This document shows, in pieces, positions 23,493 through 32,406 of a stretch of DNA of 39,738 bases. Source of the DNA: Clostridium sp. C8-1-8 (lineage in GTDB: Bacteria; Bacillota; Clostridia; Clostridiales; Clostridiaceae); NCBI RefSeq assembly GCF_009928445.1, contig NZ_JAABNO010000023.1, forward strand, positions 46,224-85,961, written 5' to 3'. The position numbers and the translations under genes were made by a program. Position 1 is the stretch's first letter. Every line of letters begins with the position of its first letter. The notes below the pieces were generated by a model, which worked only from the letters and a program-made list of their open reading frames with translations, did no database searches and had not been told where the DNA came from.

Positions 23493-25082
23493 TTAGTTCA
23501 TTCCTTTGAATTCTAAATACTCATCGTAAGAAGATTTTCTATCAACTACTGCTTCAGGAGTTAATTCTATAACTCTGTTTGCAATAGTTTGAACGAATTG
23601 ATGATCGTGACAAGCGAATAATACTACGCTCTTGAAGTCTATAAGACCATTATTTACAGCTGTAATTGATTCAAGATCTAAGTGGTTTGTAGGTTGATCA
23701 AGAATTAGTACATTAGCTGAGCTTAGCATCATTCTAGACAACATACAACGAACCTTTTCTCCTCCGGAAAGTACGCTAGCTTCTTTTAGTGCTTCTTCAC
23801 CAGAGAACAACATTCTTCCTAAGAATCCTCTTAAATAGCTTTCAGACTTTTCATCTGAGAACTGTCTCAACCAGTCAACAAGGGTAAGGTTACAGTCGTT
23901 AAAGAATTCATTGTTATCCTTAGGGAAGTAAGCTTGAGAAGTAGTTATACCCCATTTAAAGCTACCAGTATCAGGTTCTAATTCACCAGTTAGGATTTTG
24001 AATAAAGTAGTAACAGAGATTTCATCTCCTACGAAAGCTATTTTATCTTCTCTTCCAACCATGAAGCTTACATTGTCAAGTACTTTAACTCCATCTATTG
24101 TCTTGCTTATTCCATCAACAGTAAGAACATCATTTCCAACTTCTCTTTCAGGTTTGAATCCTACGAATGGATATCTTCTGCTTGAAGGTTGAATATCATC
24201 TAATGTTATCTTATCTAATAATTTCTTTCTTGAAGTAGCTTGCTTAGACTTAGAAGCATTGGCACTAAATCTTGCGATAAAGTTTTGAAGGTCCTTAATC
24301 TTTTCTTCCTTTTTCTTGTTTTGGTCCTTTGACATTTGAAGAGCTAATTGGCTTGATTCATACCAGAAATCATAGTTACCAACATAAAGCTTAATCTTAC
24401 CAAAGTCAACATCACAGATGTTAGTACATACCATGTTTAAGAAGTGTCTATCATGGGATACTACTATAACTGTACCTTCAAAGTCTGCAAGGAAGTTTTC
24501 AAGCCAGTTTATTGATTTTATATCAAGGTGGTTTGTAGGTTCGTCAAGTATTAGTACGCCTGGTTTACCAAACAATGCTTGAGCAAGTAAAACCTTTATC
24601 TTTTCTCCACCAGTTAGTTCACCTACATTTCTGTAATGAAGATCAGTTCCTATACCTAAGCCTTGAAGTAAAGCTGAAGCTTCTGATTCTGCTTCCCATC
24701 CATTAAGGTCTGCAAATTCACCTTCAAGCTCAGAAGCTCTTATACCATCTTCATCGCTAAAGTCTTCCTTAGCATATAGAGCATCTTTTTCAGTCATTAT
24801 TTCATAAAGTCTTTCATTACCTCTTATTACTGTTTCTAATACTTGGCTATCGTCATATTGATAGTGGTCCTGTTTAAGTACAGAAACTCTCACATTTGGA
24901 GCAACAATAACTTCTCCAGTATTAGGTTCTACTTCCCCAGATAATATCTTAAGGAAGGTTGATTTTCCTGCTCCATTTGCTCCTATAACACCATAGCAGT
25001 TTCCTGGAGTGAATTTTAGGTTAACATCTTCAAATAGTTTACGTCCACCATATCTTAAGCCTATATTACTTACGTTTATCAT
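23493..25082 (-). CDS. ABC-F family ATPase (YkpA/YbiT-like)
   Basis: 529 residues, two ABC domains joined by a Lys-rich linker, no membrane part; ABC-F proteins act on ribosomes. Domain 1 is intact: 'GANGAGKST' near 33, 'LTGGEKIK' and 'LILDEPTNHLD'. The linker includes 'SKDQNKKKEEKIKDLQ' and 'SKQATSRKKLLDKI'. In domain 2 the P-loop reads 'VGDEISVTTLFKIL', without the Walker A Lys, and Walker B reads 'LILDQPTNHLD' with Gln in place of the catalytic Glu, although 'LSGGEKVR' is kept. So only the first site seems able to hydrolyse ATP. The subfamily is YkpA/YbiT-like (a translation factor) rather than a typical resistance protein. A hairpin lies in its leader. Confidence 0.92.
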   Translation of the reverse strand: MINVSNIGLRYGGRKLFEDVNLKFTPGNCYGVIGANGAGKSTFLKILSGEVEPNTGEVIVAPNVRVSVLKQDHYQYDDSQVLETVIRGNERLYEIMTEKDALYAKEDFSDEDGIRASELEGEFADLNGWEAESEASALLQGLGIGTDLHYRNVGELTGGEKIKVLLAQALFGKPGVLILDEPTNHLDIKSINWLENFLADFEGTVIVVSHDRHFLNMVCTNICDVDFGKIKLYVGNYDFWYESSQLALQMSKDQNKKKEEKIKDLQNFIARFSANASKSKQATSRKKLLDKITLDDIQPSSRRYPFVGFKPEREVGNDVLTVDGISKTIDGVKVLDNVSFMVGREDKIAFVGDEISVTTLFKILTGELEPDTGSFKWGITTSQAYFPKDNNEFFNDCNLTLVDWLRQFSDEKSESYLRGFLGRMLFSGEEALKEASVLSGGEKVRCMLSRMMLSSANVLILDQPTNHLDLESITAVNNGLIDFKSVVLFACHDHQFVQTIANRVIELTPEAVVDRKSSYDEYLEFKGMN

Positions 25083-25119
25083 TTACACTTTCCTTTCCGT
25101 TTTTCATCATTTTTATAAC

Positions 25120-25153
25120 AAAAGCATTTTCAATTATTATTATAAATGCTTTT
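25120..25153 (-). other. Leader hairpin of the ABC-F gene
   Basis: AAAAGCATTT (25120-25129) pairs with AAATGCTTTT (25144-25153). On the minus strand it sits in the untranslated leader about 40 bases before the ABC-F start, and a short T-rich tail follows (TTTTGTTAT). It may be an attenuator or a weak terminator. Confidence 0.5.
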
Positions 25154-25304
25154 TATTGCAATATATAAAATATATTAGTAAACAACTTTAAGGATAATAC
25201 TGTCTTAACAAACATAAACTAAAAAGTCGCTATAAGTTAAAACACTTTCAACACAATTCAAGATTATATCATAAAAAATAGGTTTTAGTATATATATTAG
25301 AATG

Positions 25305-25338
25305 GAAAAAAAGTAAGCTATCTCTTATTGAGATAGCT
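25305..25338 (-). terminator. Terminator of the nitronate monooxygenase-like gene
   Basis: On the minus strand, AGCTATCTC-AATAA-GAGATAGCT (9 base pairs) is followed by TAC and seven T. Confidence 0.85.
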
Positions 25339-25353
25339 ATAGTTCTTTAGGTT

Positions 25354-26424
25354 TTATGCATAATTCTCTGCTTCATTAATTAGTTCATCCATTAATTCTC
25401 TAACAGTTACAATTTTATCTACTCTATGGGCATTGCTTCCACAGAAAATTAAAGCATTATCAAGGTCACCTTCAACAGCATTTATAAGAGCCTTAGTTAT
25501 GCAGTAAGGGGTAGTAGCAGGATTACACTTAGTTATGCACTTGTAGCACTTTGTAACCTTAATATTTCCTTCTTTTGTTTTTTCAACAAAAGGATTAAGT
25601 ATAGCACGGCCAGGCATCCCTACAGGACTTTTAACTATTGATATATCTTCAATAGTAGAATTTACATATGCCATCTTAAAATTGATGTGGGCATCACATT
25701 CTTCAGTTGCCACGAATCTAGTTGCCATTTGAACACCACTTACTCCCAGTTCAAGCATTTTTGCTATATCACCACCAGTAAATATTCCGCCAGCAGCTAT
25801 AAGTGGAATTGATTTATTATATTTTTCTTCATATATTTTAATAGTCTTTAGGATTTTAGTTAACTCATCTTCTACAGAATAAGCTTCGTTAGTTAACTCA
25901 GCAAGTTTAAAGCCAAGATGACCACCAGCTTGAGGACCTTCATACACTAATGCATCAGGAGCAACTTTATAGTTTCTATCCCAAACCTTCATTATTACAT
26001 TGGCAGCTTTGTCAGAAGATATGATTGGCGCCATTTTTACATCAGAACCTTTACATAGTTCAGGTAGATGAGTAGGAAGACCAGCGCCAGATATTATTAT
26101 TTGAGCACCAGCTTCGATTGAAGTTTTTACTAGTTCATCATAGTTATTAGCAGCACACATTATATTAACACCGATAATACCATCTTTAGCTTTGCTTAAA
26201 GCAGTTATTATATGATTCTTTAATGCTCTTAAGTTTGCTTCTAGTGGAGATTTTTCAAAATCAGGTTCTTTAAAACCTATTTGAGCAGCTGAGATTATTC
26301 CAATCCCACCACAGGATGCAACAGCAGATGCTAAGTTTGACAAAGAAACACCTACTCCCATTCCTCCTTGTATTATCGGAACCTTTGCGATTAAATCACC
26401 AATTTTCAGTGGTTTTAGTTTCAT
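25354..26424 (-). CDS. Nitronate monooxygenase / FabK-like flavoprotein
   Basis: 356 residues, an FMN TIM-barrel of the 2-nitropropane dioxygenase/enoyl-ACP reductase II superfamily. Visible motifs are 'VPIIQGGMGVGVSLSNLASAVAS' at the N-terminus, 'GVNIMCAANNYDELV', 'VYEGPQAGGHLG' with the catalytic-region His, and 'IPLIAAGGIFTGGDIAKMLELGVSGVQMATRFVATEE'. The C-terminal part carries 'CYKCITKCNPATTPYC', an extra Cys cluster absent from short FabK enzymes. The start ATG 26424 has GAGAGGG upstream. A FabT-like operator at its promoter suggests a lipid-linked role rather than nitronate detoxification. The function remains open. Confidence 0.87.
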   Translation of the reverse strand: MKLKPLKIGDLIAKVPIIQGGMGVGVSLSNLASAVASCGGIGIISAAQIGFKEPDFEKSPLEANLRALKNHIITALSKAKDGIIGVNIMCAANNYDELVKTSIEAGAQIIISGAGLPTHLPELCKGSDVKMAPIISSDKAANVIMKVWDRNYKVAPDALVYEGPQAGGHLGFKLAELTNEAYSVEDELTKILKTIKIYEEKYNKSIPLIAAGGIFTGGDIAKMLELGVSGVQMATRFVATEECDAHINFKMAYVNSTIEDISIVKSPVGMPGRAILNPFVEKTKEGNIKVTKCYKCITKCNPATTPYCITKALINAVEGDLDNALIFCGSNAHRVDKIVTVRELMDELINEAENYA

Positions 26425-26456
26425 AAAAATTTCCCTCTCTCGAATAAAAAAAATAT

Positions 26457-26469
26457 TTTGATAGTCAAA
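26457..26469. promoter_or_regulatory. FabT-like operator
   Basis: On the minus strand this reads TTTGACTATCAAA, a perfect 5+5 dyad matching the MarR-family FabT operator form (TTTGA-N3-TCAAA) known from fatty-acid genes of streptococci and relatives. It lies just downstream of the predicted start site. Confidence 0.6.
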
Positions 26470-26485
26470 GTATTTATATTATAGT

Positions 26486-26514
26486 ATAGTAATGTATGTA
26501 GAGATTAATGTCAA
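26486..26514 (-). promoter_or_regulatory. Promoter of the nitronate monooxygenase-like gene
   Basis: On the minus strand a perfect TTGACA (26514-26509) is followed after 17 bases by TACTAT (26491-26486). A second TATAAT-like word lies 8 bases further on. Confidence 0.65.
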
Positions 26515-26872
26515 CTAGAGATTTACATAACAATTCGTAGCTTACTTATCTAAAATAATCATCATTAATAATAAATTGAAAAAACAAGCTTAAATCAACT
26601 AATTTGTTACATAAATGTAGTTATATATGTAGTTATAGGCAATAATTAAAAATAATCAATGAGTTTGCAATATTTCAAATTTGAATATAAGGATTTGAAA
26701 TGCAGGATATTTCCTAACTGTTATAGTTTAATAATAAAAAGTCATAGAAATATATTGATTTTATTAAATTATAATGCAATTTATTCATTAATTAATCTTG
26801 CCAGATAATATTTTTTGTAAGAAAATAAAAGTAAGTTGTAGAAAGAAAATAATTAGATTTGGGAGAAACTTA
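26515..26872. other. Gene-free AT-rich intergenic region
   Basis: 358 bases between the divergent flavoprotein promoter and the permease start. The only structure I see is a 12-base palindrome TTCAAATTTGAA at 26674-26685. No riboswitch, terminator or small gene was recognised. Confidence 0.5.
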
Positions 26873-27895
26873 ATGGAAACTATTTTAGATTTTTTTAAGA
26901 ATAGAGGTTTTAAAAGAATAGCAATCCTAGCAGTAATTGCTGTTTTGGCTTATTTGCTTAGAAGCTTTGCTAATATATTTTTGATAACTTTTATATTGGC
27001 TTATCTTATGTATAGGCTTCAAAGCTCTATTAATAGAAGGCTTAGCAAATTTGTAAGGTTTGATAAAAGAATAACCATAGGTATACTATATGTTTTATTA
27101 ATAGCCATAGTTGCTTTTGGGCTAAGTAAGTATTTGCCTATAATAGTTTACCAAGTTATTCAAGTAGTAAAACAGGCAGTTGCCTTTTATATGGCTCCTC
27201 ATGACAGCCCTATACTAAACTATGCAATAGAGCATACAAAAAAGCTTGAAATAGGTGGATCTGTAAATCAGTGGGGAGATGCCTTAATAAGATATGTAGC
27301 GGATATAAGCAAACTAGGCTTTAATATATTTGTTTCTCTAATTTTAAGCTTATTTTTCTTATTAGAGCAAGGTAAAATCGTTGAGTTTACTAAGAAATTT
27401 AAGTATAGCAAGATTTCAAGCTTTTATATAGAATTAGAGTATTTCTGTCAAAAGTTCATAAGATCCTTTGGTAAGGTAATAGAGGTCCAGATAATAATAG
27501 CGGTTGTAAACAGTGTTTTATCAGTATTTGCTCTTACTCTTGTTGGTCTTCCTGATGTATTAGGATTAGGAATAATGATTTTGATTTTAGGGTTGATACC
27601 TGTAGCCGGTGTATTTATATCCTTAATACCTCTTGCATTGACAGCCTATGCAGCTGGCGGAACAACAAAGGTTATATATGTGATAATAATAGTTGCAATA
27701 CTACATGCACTAGAAGGATATGTATTAAATCCTAAATTGATGTCATCAAAAACCGAACTTCCAGTGTTTTATACCTTTATAATACTGATCATATCAGAAC
27801 ACTTTTTTGGAGTTTGGGGACTTATCATAGGAATTCCAATATTTATATTTTTGATTGATTTAGTTGAGATTGATGATGGTGAGGAAAAGAAGTAG
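26873..27895 (+). CDS. AI-2E family transporter (YtvI/PerM-like permease)
   Basis: A 340-residue membrane protein. The start ATG 26873 is 7 bases behind GGGAG (26861-26865); an upstream in-frame TTG at 26798 has no ribosome site. The chain has about seven to eight spans: a cluster near the N-terminus ('IAILAVIAVLAYLLRSFANIFLITFILAYLMY'), a soluble middle loop ('FYMAPHDSPILNYAIEHTKKL'), and the conserved C-terminal 'LGLGIMILILGLIPVAGVFISLIPLAL', 'LEGYVLNPKLMSSKTELPVF' and 'FFGVWGLIIGIPIFIFL'. Family members have been linked to AI-2 export or Na+/H+ exchange; the substrate here is unknown. The Nfn pair follows 31 bases later. Confidence 0.9.
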   Translation: METILDFFKNRGFKRIAILAVIAVLAYLLRSFANIFLITFILAYLMYRLQSSINRRLSKFVRFDKRITIGILYVLLIAIVAFGLSKYLPIIVYQVIQVVKQAVAFYMAPHDSPILNYAIEHTKKLEIGGSVNQWGDALIRYVADISKLGFNIFVSLILSLFFLLEQGKIVEFTKKFKYSKISSFYIELEYFCQKFIRSFGKVIEVQIIIAVVNSVLSVFALTLVGLPDVLGLGIMILILGLIPVAGVFISLIPLALTAYAAGGTTKVIYVIIIVAILHALEGYVLNPKLMSSKTELPVFYTFIILIISEHFFGVWGLIIGIPIFIFLIDLVEIDDGEEKK

Positions 27896-27926
27896 TTGTA
27901 AATAATGATATAAAGAGGAGAAGATC

Positions 27927-28820
27927 ATGTATAGTATAGTGAATATAAGCAATTTGTGTGGAAATCTATATACAATTGAAGTTAATGCAAAAAGAGTGGC
28001 TAAATCAGCAAAACCAGGTCAATTCATAATGCTTAGAATAGATGAGAAAGGTGAAAGATTGCCTTTCACCATTTGCGATAGTAATAAAGATAGTGGAACT
28101 ATAACCATAGTTTTTAGATTGGTTGGGGATTCAACTAAAGAATTAGCAGCTTTAAAGCTAGGAGATGAGCTTCTAGACTTTGCAGGACCTTTCGGACAAC
28201 CATCAAAATTGATAAGTGAAAAGAGAGAAGTTCTTAAGGACAAAAAAATACTATTTATTACTGAAGGAACTGCAGCAACAAGAATTTACTCAGAAGTTAG
28301 ATATCTGGCTGAGATAGGAGTAGGTTTCAAGGCCGCTTTAAACTTTAAGGATAGAAATAGTCTAGTATACATAGATGAAATAAAAGAAACAACTGATAAT
28401 CTAGTTATATCAACCGTTGATGGATCAGTAGGATTTAAAGGTACAGCAATAGATACTTTAAGTAATTTACTTCAGGAAGAAAGCTTTGATTTGGTTATTG
28501 CTATGGGCTCCATAGATATGATGGAAGGTGTATGCAATTTAACTAAAGAAAAGGGAATAGAAACAGTAGTTAGTTTGACAACTTTGATGTTAGATGGCAC
28601 TGGTATGTGCGGGGCTTGCAGAGTGACTGTAGGTGGGAAAGTGATGTTTGCTTGCCAAGATGGTCCAGAATTTGATGGACATAAGATAGATTTCGATGAA
28701 GTAAGAAGAAGACAGAATATATATAATTCATATGAAGCAAAGGCTGAATTTAGAGATTTATACGGTAAAGAACACAGAATTCAAGAAGAGGCTGCATTTG
28801 AGGTGAGTGAAAATGATTAG
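27927..28820 (+). CDS. nfnA: NfnA-type FAD/NAD-binding subunit (sulfide/dihydroorotate dehydrogenase-like)
   Basis: 297 residues, the small subunit of NADH-dependent reduced ferredoxin:NADP+ oxidoreductase, an electron-bifurcating flavoenzyme of anaerobes. The FAD part is seen in 'KPGQFIMLRIDEKGERLPFTI'. The [2Fe-2S] site has the Nfn-type Asp plus three Cys: D223, C228, C231 and C243 ('DGTGMCGAC...FACQDG'). The NAD-binding loop, normally close to GGGVGIAP, here reads 'TEGTAATRIYSEVRYL' near 112-127, an odd change. The ribosome site GAGGAGA precedes the ATG, and the stop overlaps the start of nfnB by 8 bases. Pairing with NfnB makes the assignment firm, the bifurcating activity less so. Confidence 0.85.
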   Translation: MYSIVNISNLCGNLYTIEVNAKRVAKSAKPGQFIMLRIDEKGERLPFTICDSNKDSGTITIVFRLVGDSTKELAALKLGDELLDFAGPFGQPSKLISEKREVLKDKKILFITEGTAATRIYSEVRYLAEIGVGFKAALNFKDRNSLVYIDEIKETTDNLVISTVDGSVGFKGTAIDTLSNLLQEESFDLVIAMGSIDMMEGVCNLTKEKGIETVVSLTTLMLDGTGMCGACRVTVGGKVMFACQDGPEFDGHKIDFDEVRRRQNIYNSYEAKAEFRDLYGKEHRIQEEAAFEVSEND

Positions 28821-30195
28821 ATTAGAAAGAGTTCCTGTAAAAGAGCAAGAGGTTAAGATAAGAATAAATAATTTTAATGAAGTTAATCTTGGTTATGATG
28901 AAGATGAGGCTGTGCAAGAAGCGGAAAGATGTCTTCAGTGCAAGGTTCCAAAATGTGTAGCAAAATGTCCGGTTAATAATAAAATTCCAAGCTTTATAAA
29001 ATCAATAAAGGAAAGAAACTTCAAAGAAGCTGCTGATATAATAGCTACAGCAAATGCCCTTCCTTCAGTTTGTGGAAGAGTATGTCCTCATGAACTACAA
29101 TGCGAAGGTGGCTGTGTCATGGGGATAAAAGGAGAGGCTATAGCTATTGGAAGACTAGAAAGATTTGTAGGAGATTGGAGTATTCGTAATGGCATAGAGC
29201 TTGATAAGCCTGAAGTTGTCCTGGATAAGTCAGTAGCTGTAATTGGTAGTGGACCAGCGGGGCTTGCATGCGCAGGTGATTTGGCTAAGCAAGGATATCA
29301 AGTTACTATATTTGAGGCTCTTCATGAGTTTGGAGGAGTTCTAACTTGGGGGATACCAGAGTTCATACTGCCTAAGGAACTTGTTGTTAACAATGAGATA
29401 AAAAAGCTTAAAAAACTTGGTGTTAAATTTGAAAAAAATGTAATGATAGGTAAAACTATAACTATAGACGAGCTTTTGGAAGAGGAAGGCTTCGATGCAG
29501 TCTTCATTGGAACAGGAGCTGCTATGCCAAGCTTTATGGGAATACCAGGTGAGAACTTAAATGGGGTAATGTCCGCAAATGAGTTCTTGACTAAGAATAA
29601 TCTTATGAGAGATTACAAAGAAGATTATAAAACACCTCTAGTTGTTGGAAAGAAGGTAGTGGTTGTTGGTGGAGGGAATGTTGCTATGGATGCTGTTAGA
29701 ACTCTATTAAGAGTTGGGGCAGAAGCGCACATGGTATACAGAAGATCTGAAGCAGAGCTTCCAGCAAGAAAAGAAGAAATAGAATATGCAAAAGAAGAAG
29801 GAGTACACTTCCATCTTCTAAACAATCCAATAGAAATAGTTGCAGATGATCATCAGTGGGTTAGAGGTGTAAGATGCATAAAGATGGAACTAGGAGAGCC
29901 TGACAAGTCAGGAAGGAGAAGTCCAGTTCCAGTTGAAGGATCAGAGTTCATCTTAGAGGCTGACATGGTTATTATGGCAATAGGAACAAAGTCCAGTTCT
30001 TTAATAGGTGATACCACAAGTGGATTAGACACTAATAAGTGGAACCTAGTTGTAATAGATGAAGAGACTGGAAGAACTTCAAAAGAACATGTTTATGCTG
30101 GAGGAGATGTTGTAACTGGCCCAGCTACAGTAATAAAGGCTATGGGTGCAGGAAGAAAAGCTGCTAAAGCCATAATTGAAGATTTGTCAAAGTAA
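28813..30195 (+). CDS. nfnB: NfnB-type NADPH-binding iron-sulfur flavoprotein (GltA-like)
   Basis: 460 residues from ATG 28813, 6 bases behind AGGTGA; an in-frame GTG at 28807 is too close to that site. The N-terminal Fe-S domain has two Cys sets (C40, C43, C48, C52 and C87, C91, C97, C101) for two [4Fe-4S] clusters. An FAD Rossmann motif 'VIGSGPAGLACAGDL' lies at 144-158, and the NADPH domain has 'VVVVGGGNVAMDAVRTLLRVG' with 'YRRSEAELPARKEE' downstream, near 285-325. The C-terminal 'VYAGGDVVTGPATVIKAMGAGRKAA' closes the FAD site. It resembles the small subunit of glutamate synthase, but no large subunit is here and NfnA overlaps it, so the transhydrogenase role is preferred. Confidence 0.9.
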   Translation: MIRLERVPVKEQEVKIRINNFNEVNLGYDEDEAVQEAERCLQCKVPKCVAKCPVNNKIPSFIKSIKERNFKEAADIIATANALPSVCGRVCPHELQCEGGCVMGIKGEAIAIGRLERFVGDWSIRNGIELDKPEVVLDKSVAVIGSGPAGLACAGDLAKQGYQVTIFEALHEFGGVLTWGIPEFILPKELVVNNEIKKLKKLGVKFEKNVMIGKTITIDELLEEEGFDAVFIGTGAAMPSFMGIPGENLNGVMSANEFLTKNNLMRDYKEDYKTPLVVGKKVVVVGGGNVAMDAVRTLLRVGAEAHMVYRRSEAELPARKEEIEYAKEEGVHFHLLNNPIEIVADDHQWVRGVRCIKMELGEPDKSGRRSPVPVEGSEFILEADMVIMAIGTKSSSLIGDTTSGLDTNKWNLVVIDEETGRTSKEHVYAGGDVVTGPATVIKAMGAGRKAAKAIIEDLSK

Positions 30196-30211
30196 GTTTT
30201 TACAGAAATAG

Positions 30212-30260
30212 AAGTCATGCATATAAAAGTAGATTAATCTGCTTTTATGCATGACTTTTT
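30212..30260 (+). terminator. Terminator of the permease-nfnAB unit
   Basis: A roughly 20-base-pair stem (30212-30233 with 30238-30257, one bulge and one G-U) beginning AAGTCATGCATA and closed by TTAA, followed by T. Confidence 0.88.
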
Positions 30261-30365
30261 TACTGTTAAGGAAACTATATATTTTTTTATTATCTAGTCC
30301 TAGCAATATGAAGACTTTAAAGTAGCTTTTTAGGATAAACAATAAGAAATAGAATTATGTGGACT

Positions 30366-30384
30366 ACCATAATTTCTTCACATA
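30366..30384. repeat. Dispersed intergenic repeat, short copy B
   Basis: ACCATAATTTCTTCACATA differs at one of 19 bases from 12199-12217. Like copy A it lies just before the 3' end of a minus-strand gene that converges on a terminated plus-strand operon. Confidence 0.5.
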
Positions 30385-30387
30385 GGT

Positions 30388-32406
30388 TTAAAAAACTTCC
30401 TCCTCTATTGCGGTAGCTTCCATATAGTTGATAAAGCGTCGTAGTTTGCTTGCAGTTTCACGAGTTATTTCATTATTTTCAAGTAAACTTTGAACCTCAT
30501 CTCTTTCAGCTTGAAGTGCCTTAAGATGAAGGCGGCTTCTTTGCTTACTTATATCATTGGAAGTTTCACTTAGATTAATGGTGTTAAGCCGTCTTATTAT
30601 GTCGTTATAGTGATCTATTACCGCAAGAGAAGCATTTCTGTTTTCAGTATCTATTTGTGATTTAATTGCCTCAACTGCAGCCTTTGAGGTTAGCACCTTT
30701 ATTCTCTTTACCTCCTTCATATTCATAGGATTTATATTTAACTGTTTCTTAATAAGTTTTGCCAAGGACTCTCTTATTAACTCAATCTTAGTTAACGTCT
30801 GAATGATAGGTGGTTTTGATAGGCAACTCTCAACCTTAGATATAGCATCTTCAAATTTTTCTACAGTAGCTGGATTTATTTTTTTATCTTGTAGCAGTTT
30901 ATTTATTTCCTTTCGTTCAGCATTGAGGCCAATCAAAAATATATCTCTTTCTTTTTTTCTGTCTTCTATTGTAAGATTAATATTTTCGGAATTTATAGGA
31001 TTATCATTTTTTATTTTTTCGCACACGGTTATCAGCGAAGAAGCAGCTAACTTATTCTCTTGATTAGTTTCGTCGTTTATAAGCCTTATTGCAGCGTCCA
31101 TAACTTGCTTTAGAGCCTTGTGACTTGATTTATTTGTATTGATATCGGATTCGCTAGCTTCTTCACCTAATACCATTGGCAGAATAAAGCTTGCTATGGA
31201 TATAGTTAGTAGTATTACACCAGCTGATATGAATATTATAAGATCACGTTGTGGAAATAGGTTTCCATTCTCAAGATAAAATGGAATTGAGAATGCTCCA
31301 GCAAGGGTTATTGCGCCGCGGGCACCTGCTAGTGCGGTTATAAGTGAGTTTGAAAACCGATTTGGTTTGTCTTCTATACATTCATCCTCACTCCATTTTT
31401 CATTCCACATACTATATACCCATAGGAATCTTAGTAAAATCATACTTAATGAGATAATTATAATATACATTAATACCTTAAAGTTGCTTATGGTGTCATC
31501 TCTAAATATTACAGCCATAACCGCTGGGATCTGGAGTCCTAAAATTAAAAAAACTAATCCATTTATTATAAATAAAAGCACAGCCCAAGTACTTCTGGAA
31601 ACGAACTTTAATTTCGATATGATAGGCTCGGAATAATCAGCTTGTAAAGAATGAAGAATACCTGCTGCAACTACAGCTAGTATTCCAGATACTCCAATTT
31701 CCTCGGATACAAGATATATTATAAAGGGAGTAATAATTTGCATAAGTACATGAAAGGTAGCATCTTCAAGCCCTAATCTACGTATGAAGGCTGTAAGTTG
31801 AGCGATTAATAGGGATAGAAGAGCTCCTACTAAAAAACCGCCTATGGATATGATAAAGAAGCTAAAAGCAGCATTTGAAAAAGAAAATGCTCCGGTTACA
31901 GTGGCGGCTATGGCAAACCTAAAGGTAACTAATCCTGATGCATCGTTCGTAAGTGCTTCTCCTTCTAAAAGTGTCATGATCTTAGAGGGAAGATGTATTC
32001 TTTCTGACAATGAGCTTACTGCCACAGCGTCAGTAGGAGATAAAATAGCTGCTAAAGCAAAGCATGCAGATAGTGGAATACTAGGTATCATAATATTGAT
32101 TATATAGCCAACTATAAAAACAGTTGCAAATACCAAGCCGAAGGCCATTAGGAATACTGGACTTTTTAGCTTCCACAGCTCTTCTTTTGACGTCATTTTG
32201 CCATCATTATATAAGAGTGGAGCAACAAATAAAACCATAAATAGCTCTGGTTCTAGAGGCATATGTATTCCAGTAGGTAATATAGCTAATATTATGCCTA
32301 TAGTAATTTGGATTAATGGTACTGGTACAAAAGGAATCAGTCTGCTCAAAATATTAGATACTACAATGCTAAGAAGTAGGATAAGTACAACAATAAATAT
32401 ATCCAT
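30388..32406 (-). CDS. Na+/H+ antiporter, CPA1/NhaP family, with long C-terminal domain
   Basis: 672 residues. The first 400 or so form the antiporter with about 11-12 spans; the ion-binding region reads 'ALAAILSPTDAVAVSSL' and 'LEGEALTNDASGLVTFRFA', the conserved Asp residues of CPA1 exchangers, and 'GARGAITLAGAF' near 370. The remaining 270 residues are hydrophilic and helical, with a repeated 'LNAERKEINKLLQDKKINPATVEKFEDAI' / 'LQAERDEVQSLLENNEITRETASKLRRFI' pattern. This suggests an internally duplicated regulatory or oligomerising domain. AAAGGTG precedes the ATG at 32406. It expels Na+ (or K+) for pH and ion control. Confidence 0.92.
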   Translation of the reverse strand: MDIFIVVLILLLSIVVSNILSRLIPFVPVPLIQITIGIILAILPTGIHMPLEPELFMVLFVAPLLYNDGKMTSKEELWKLKSPVFLMAFGLVFATVFIVGYIINIMIPSIPLSACFALAAILSPTDAVAVSSLSERIHLPSKIMTLLEGEALTNDASGLVTFRFAIAATVTGAFSFSNAAFSFFIISIGGFLVGALLSLLIAQLTAFIRRLGLEDATFHVLMQIITPFIIYLVSEEIGVSGILAVVAAGILHSLQADYSEPIISKLKFVSRSTWAVLLFIINGLVFLILGLQIPAVMAVIFRDDTISNFKVLMYIIIISLSMILLRFLWVYSMWNEKWSEDECIEDKPNRFSNSLITALAGARGAITLAGAFSIPFYLENGNLFPQRDLIIFISAGVILLTISIASFILPMVLGEEASESDINTNKSSHKALKQVMDAAIRLINDETNQENKLAASSLITVCEKIKNDNPINSENINLTIEDRKKERDIFLIGLNAERKEINKLLQDKKINPATVEKFEDAISKVESCLSKPPIIQTLTKIELIRESLAKLIKKQLNINPMNMKEVKRIKVLTSKAAVEAIKSQIDTENRNASLAVIDHYNDIIRRLNTINLSETSNDISKQRSRLHLKALQAERDEVQSLLENNEITRETASKLRRFINYMEATAIEEEVF

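Noticed and set aside
28813..30195. Glutamate synthase small subunit
   Set aside because: No large subunit is present, and the overlapping NfnA-type gene makes the Nfn transhydrogenase pair the better reading.
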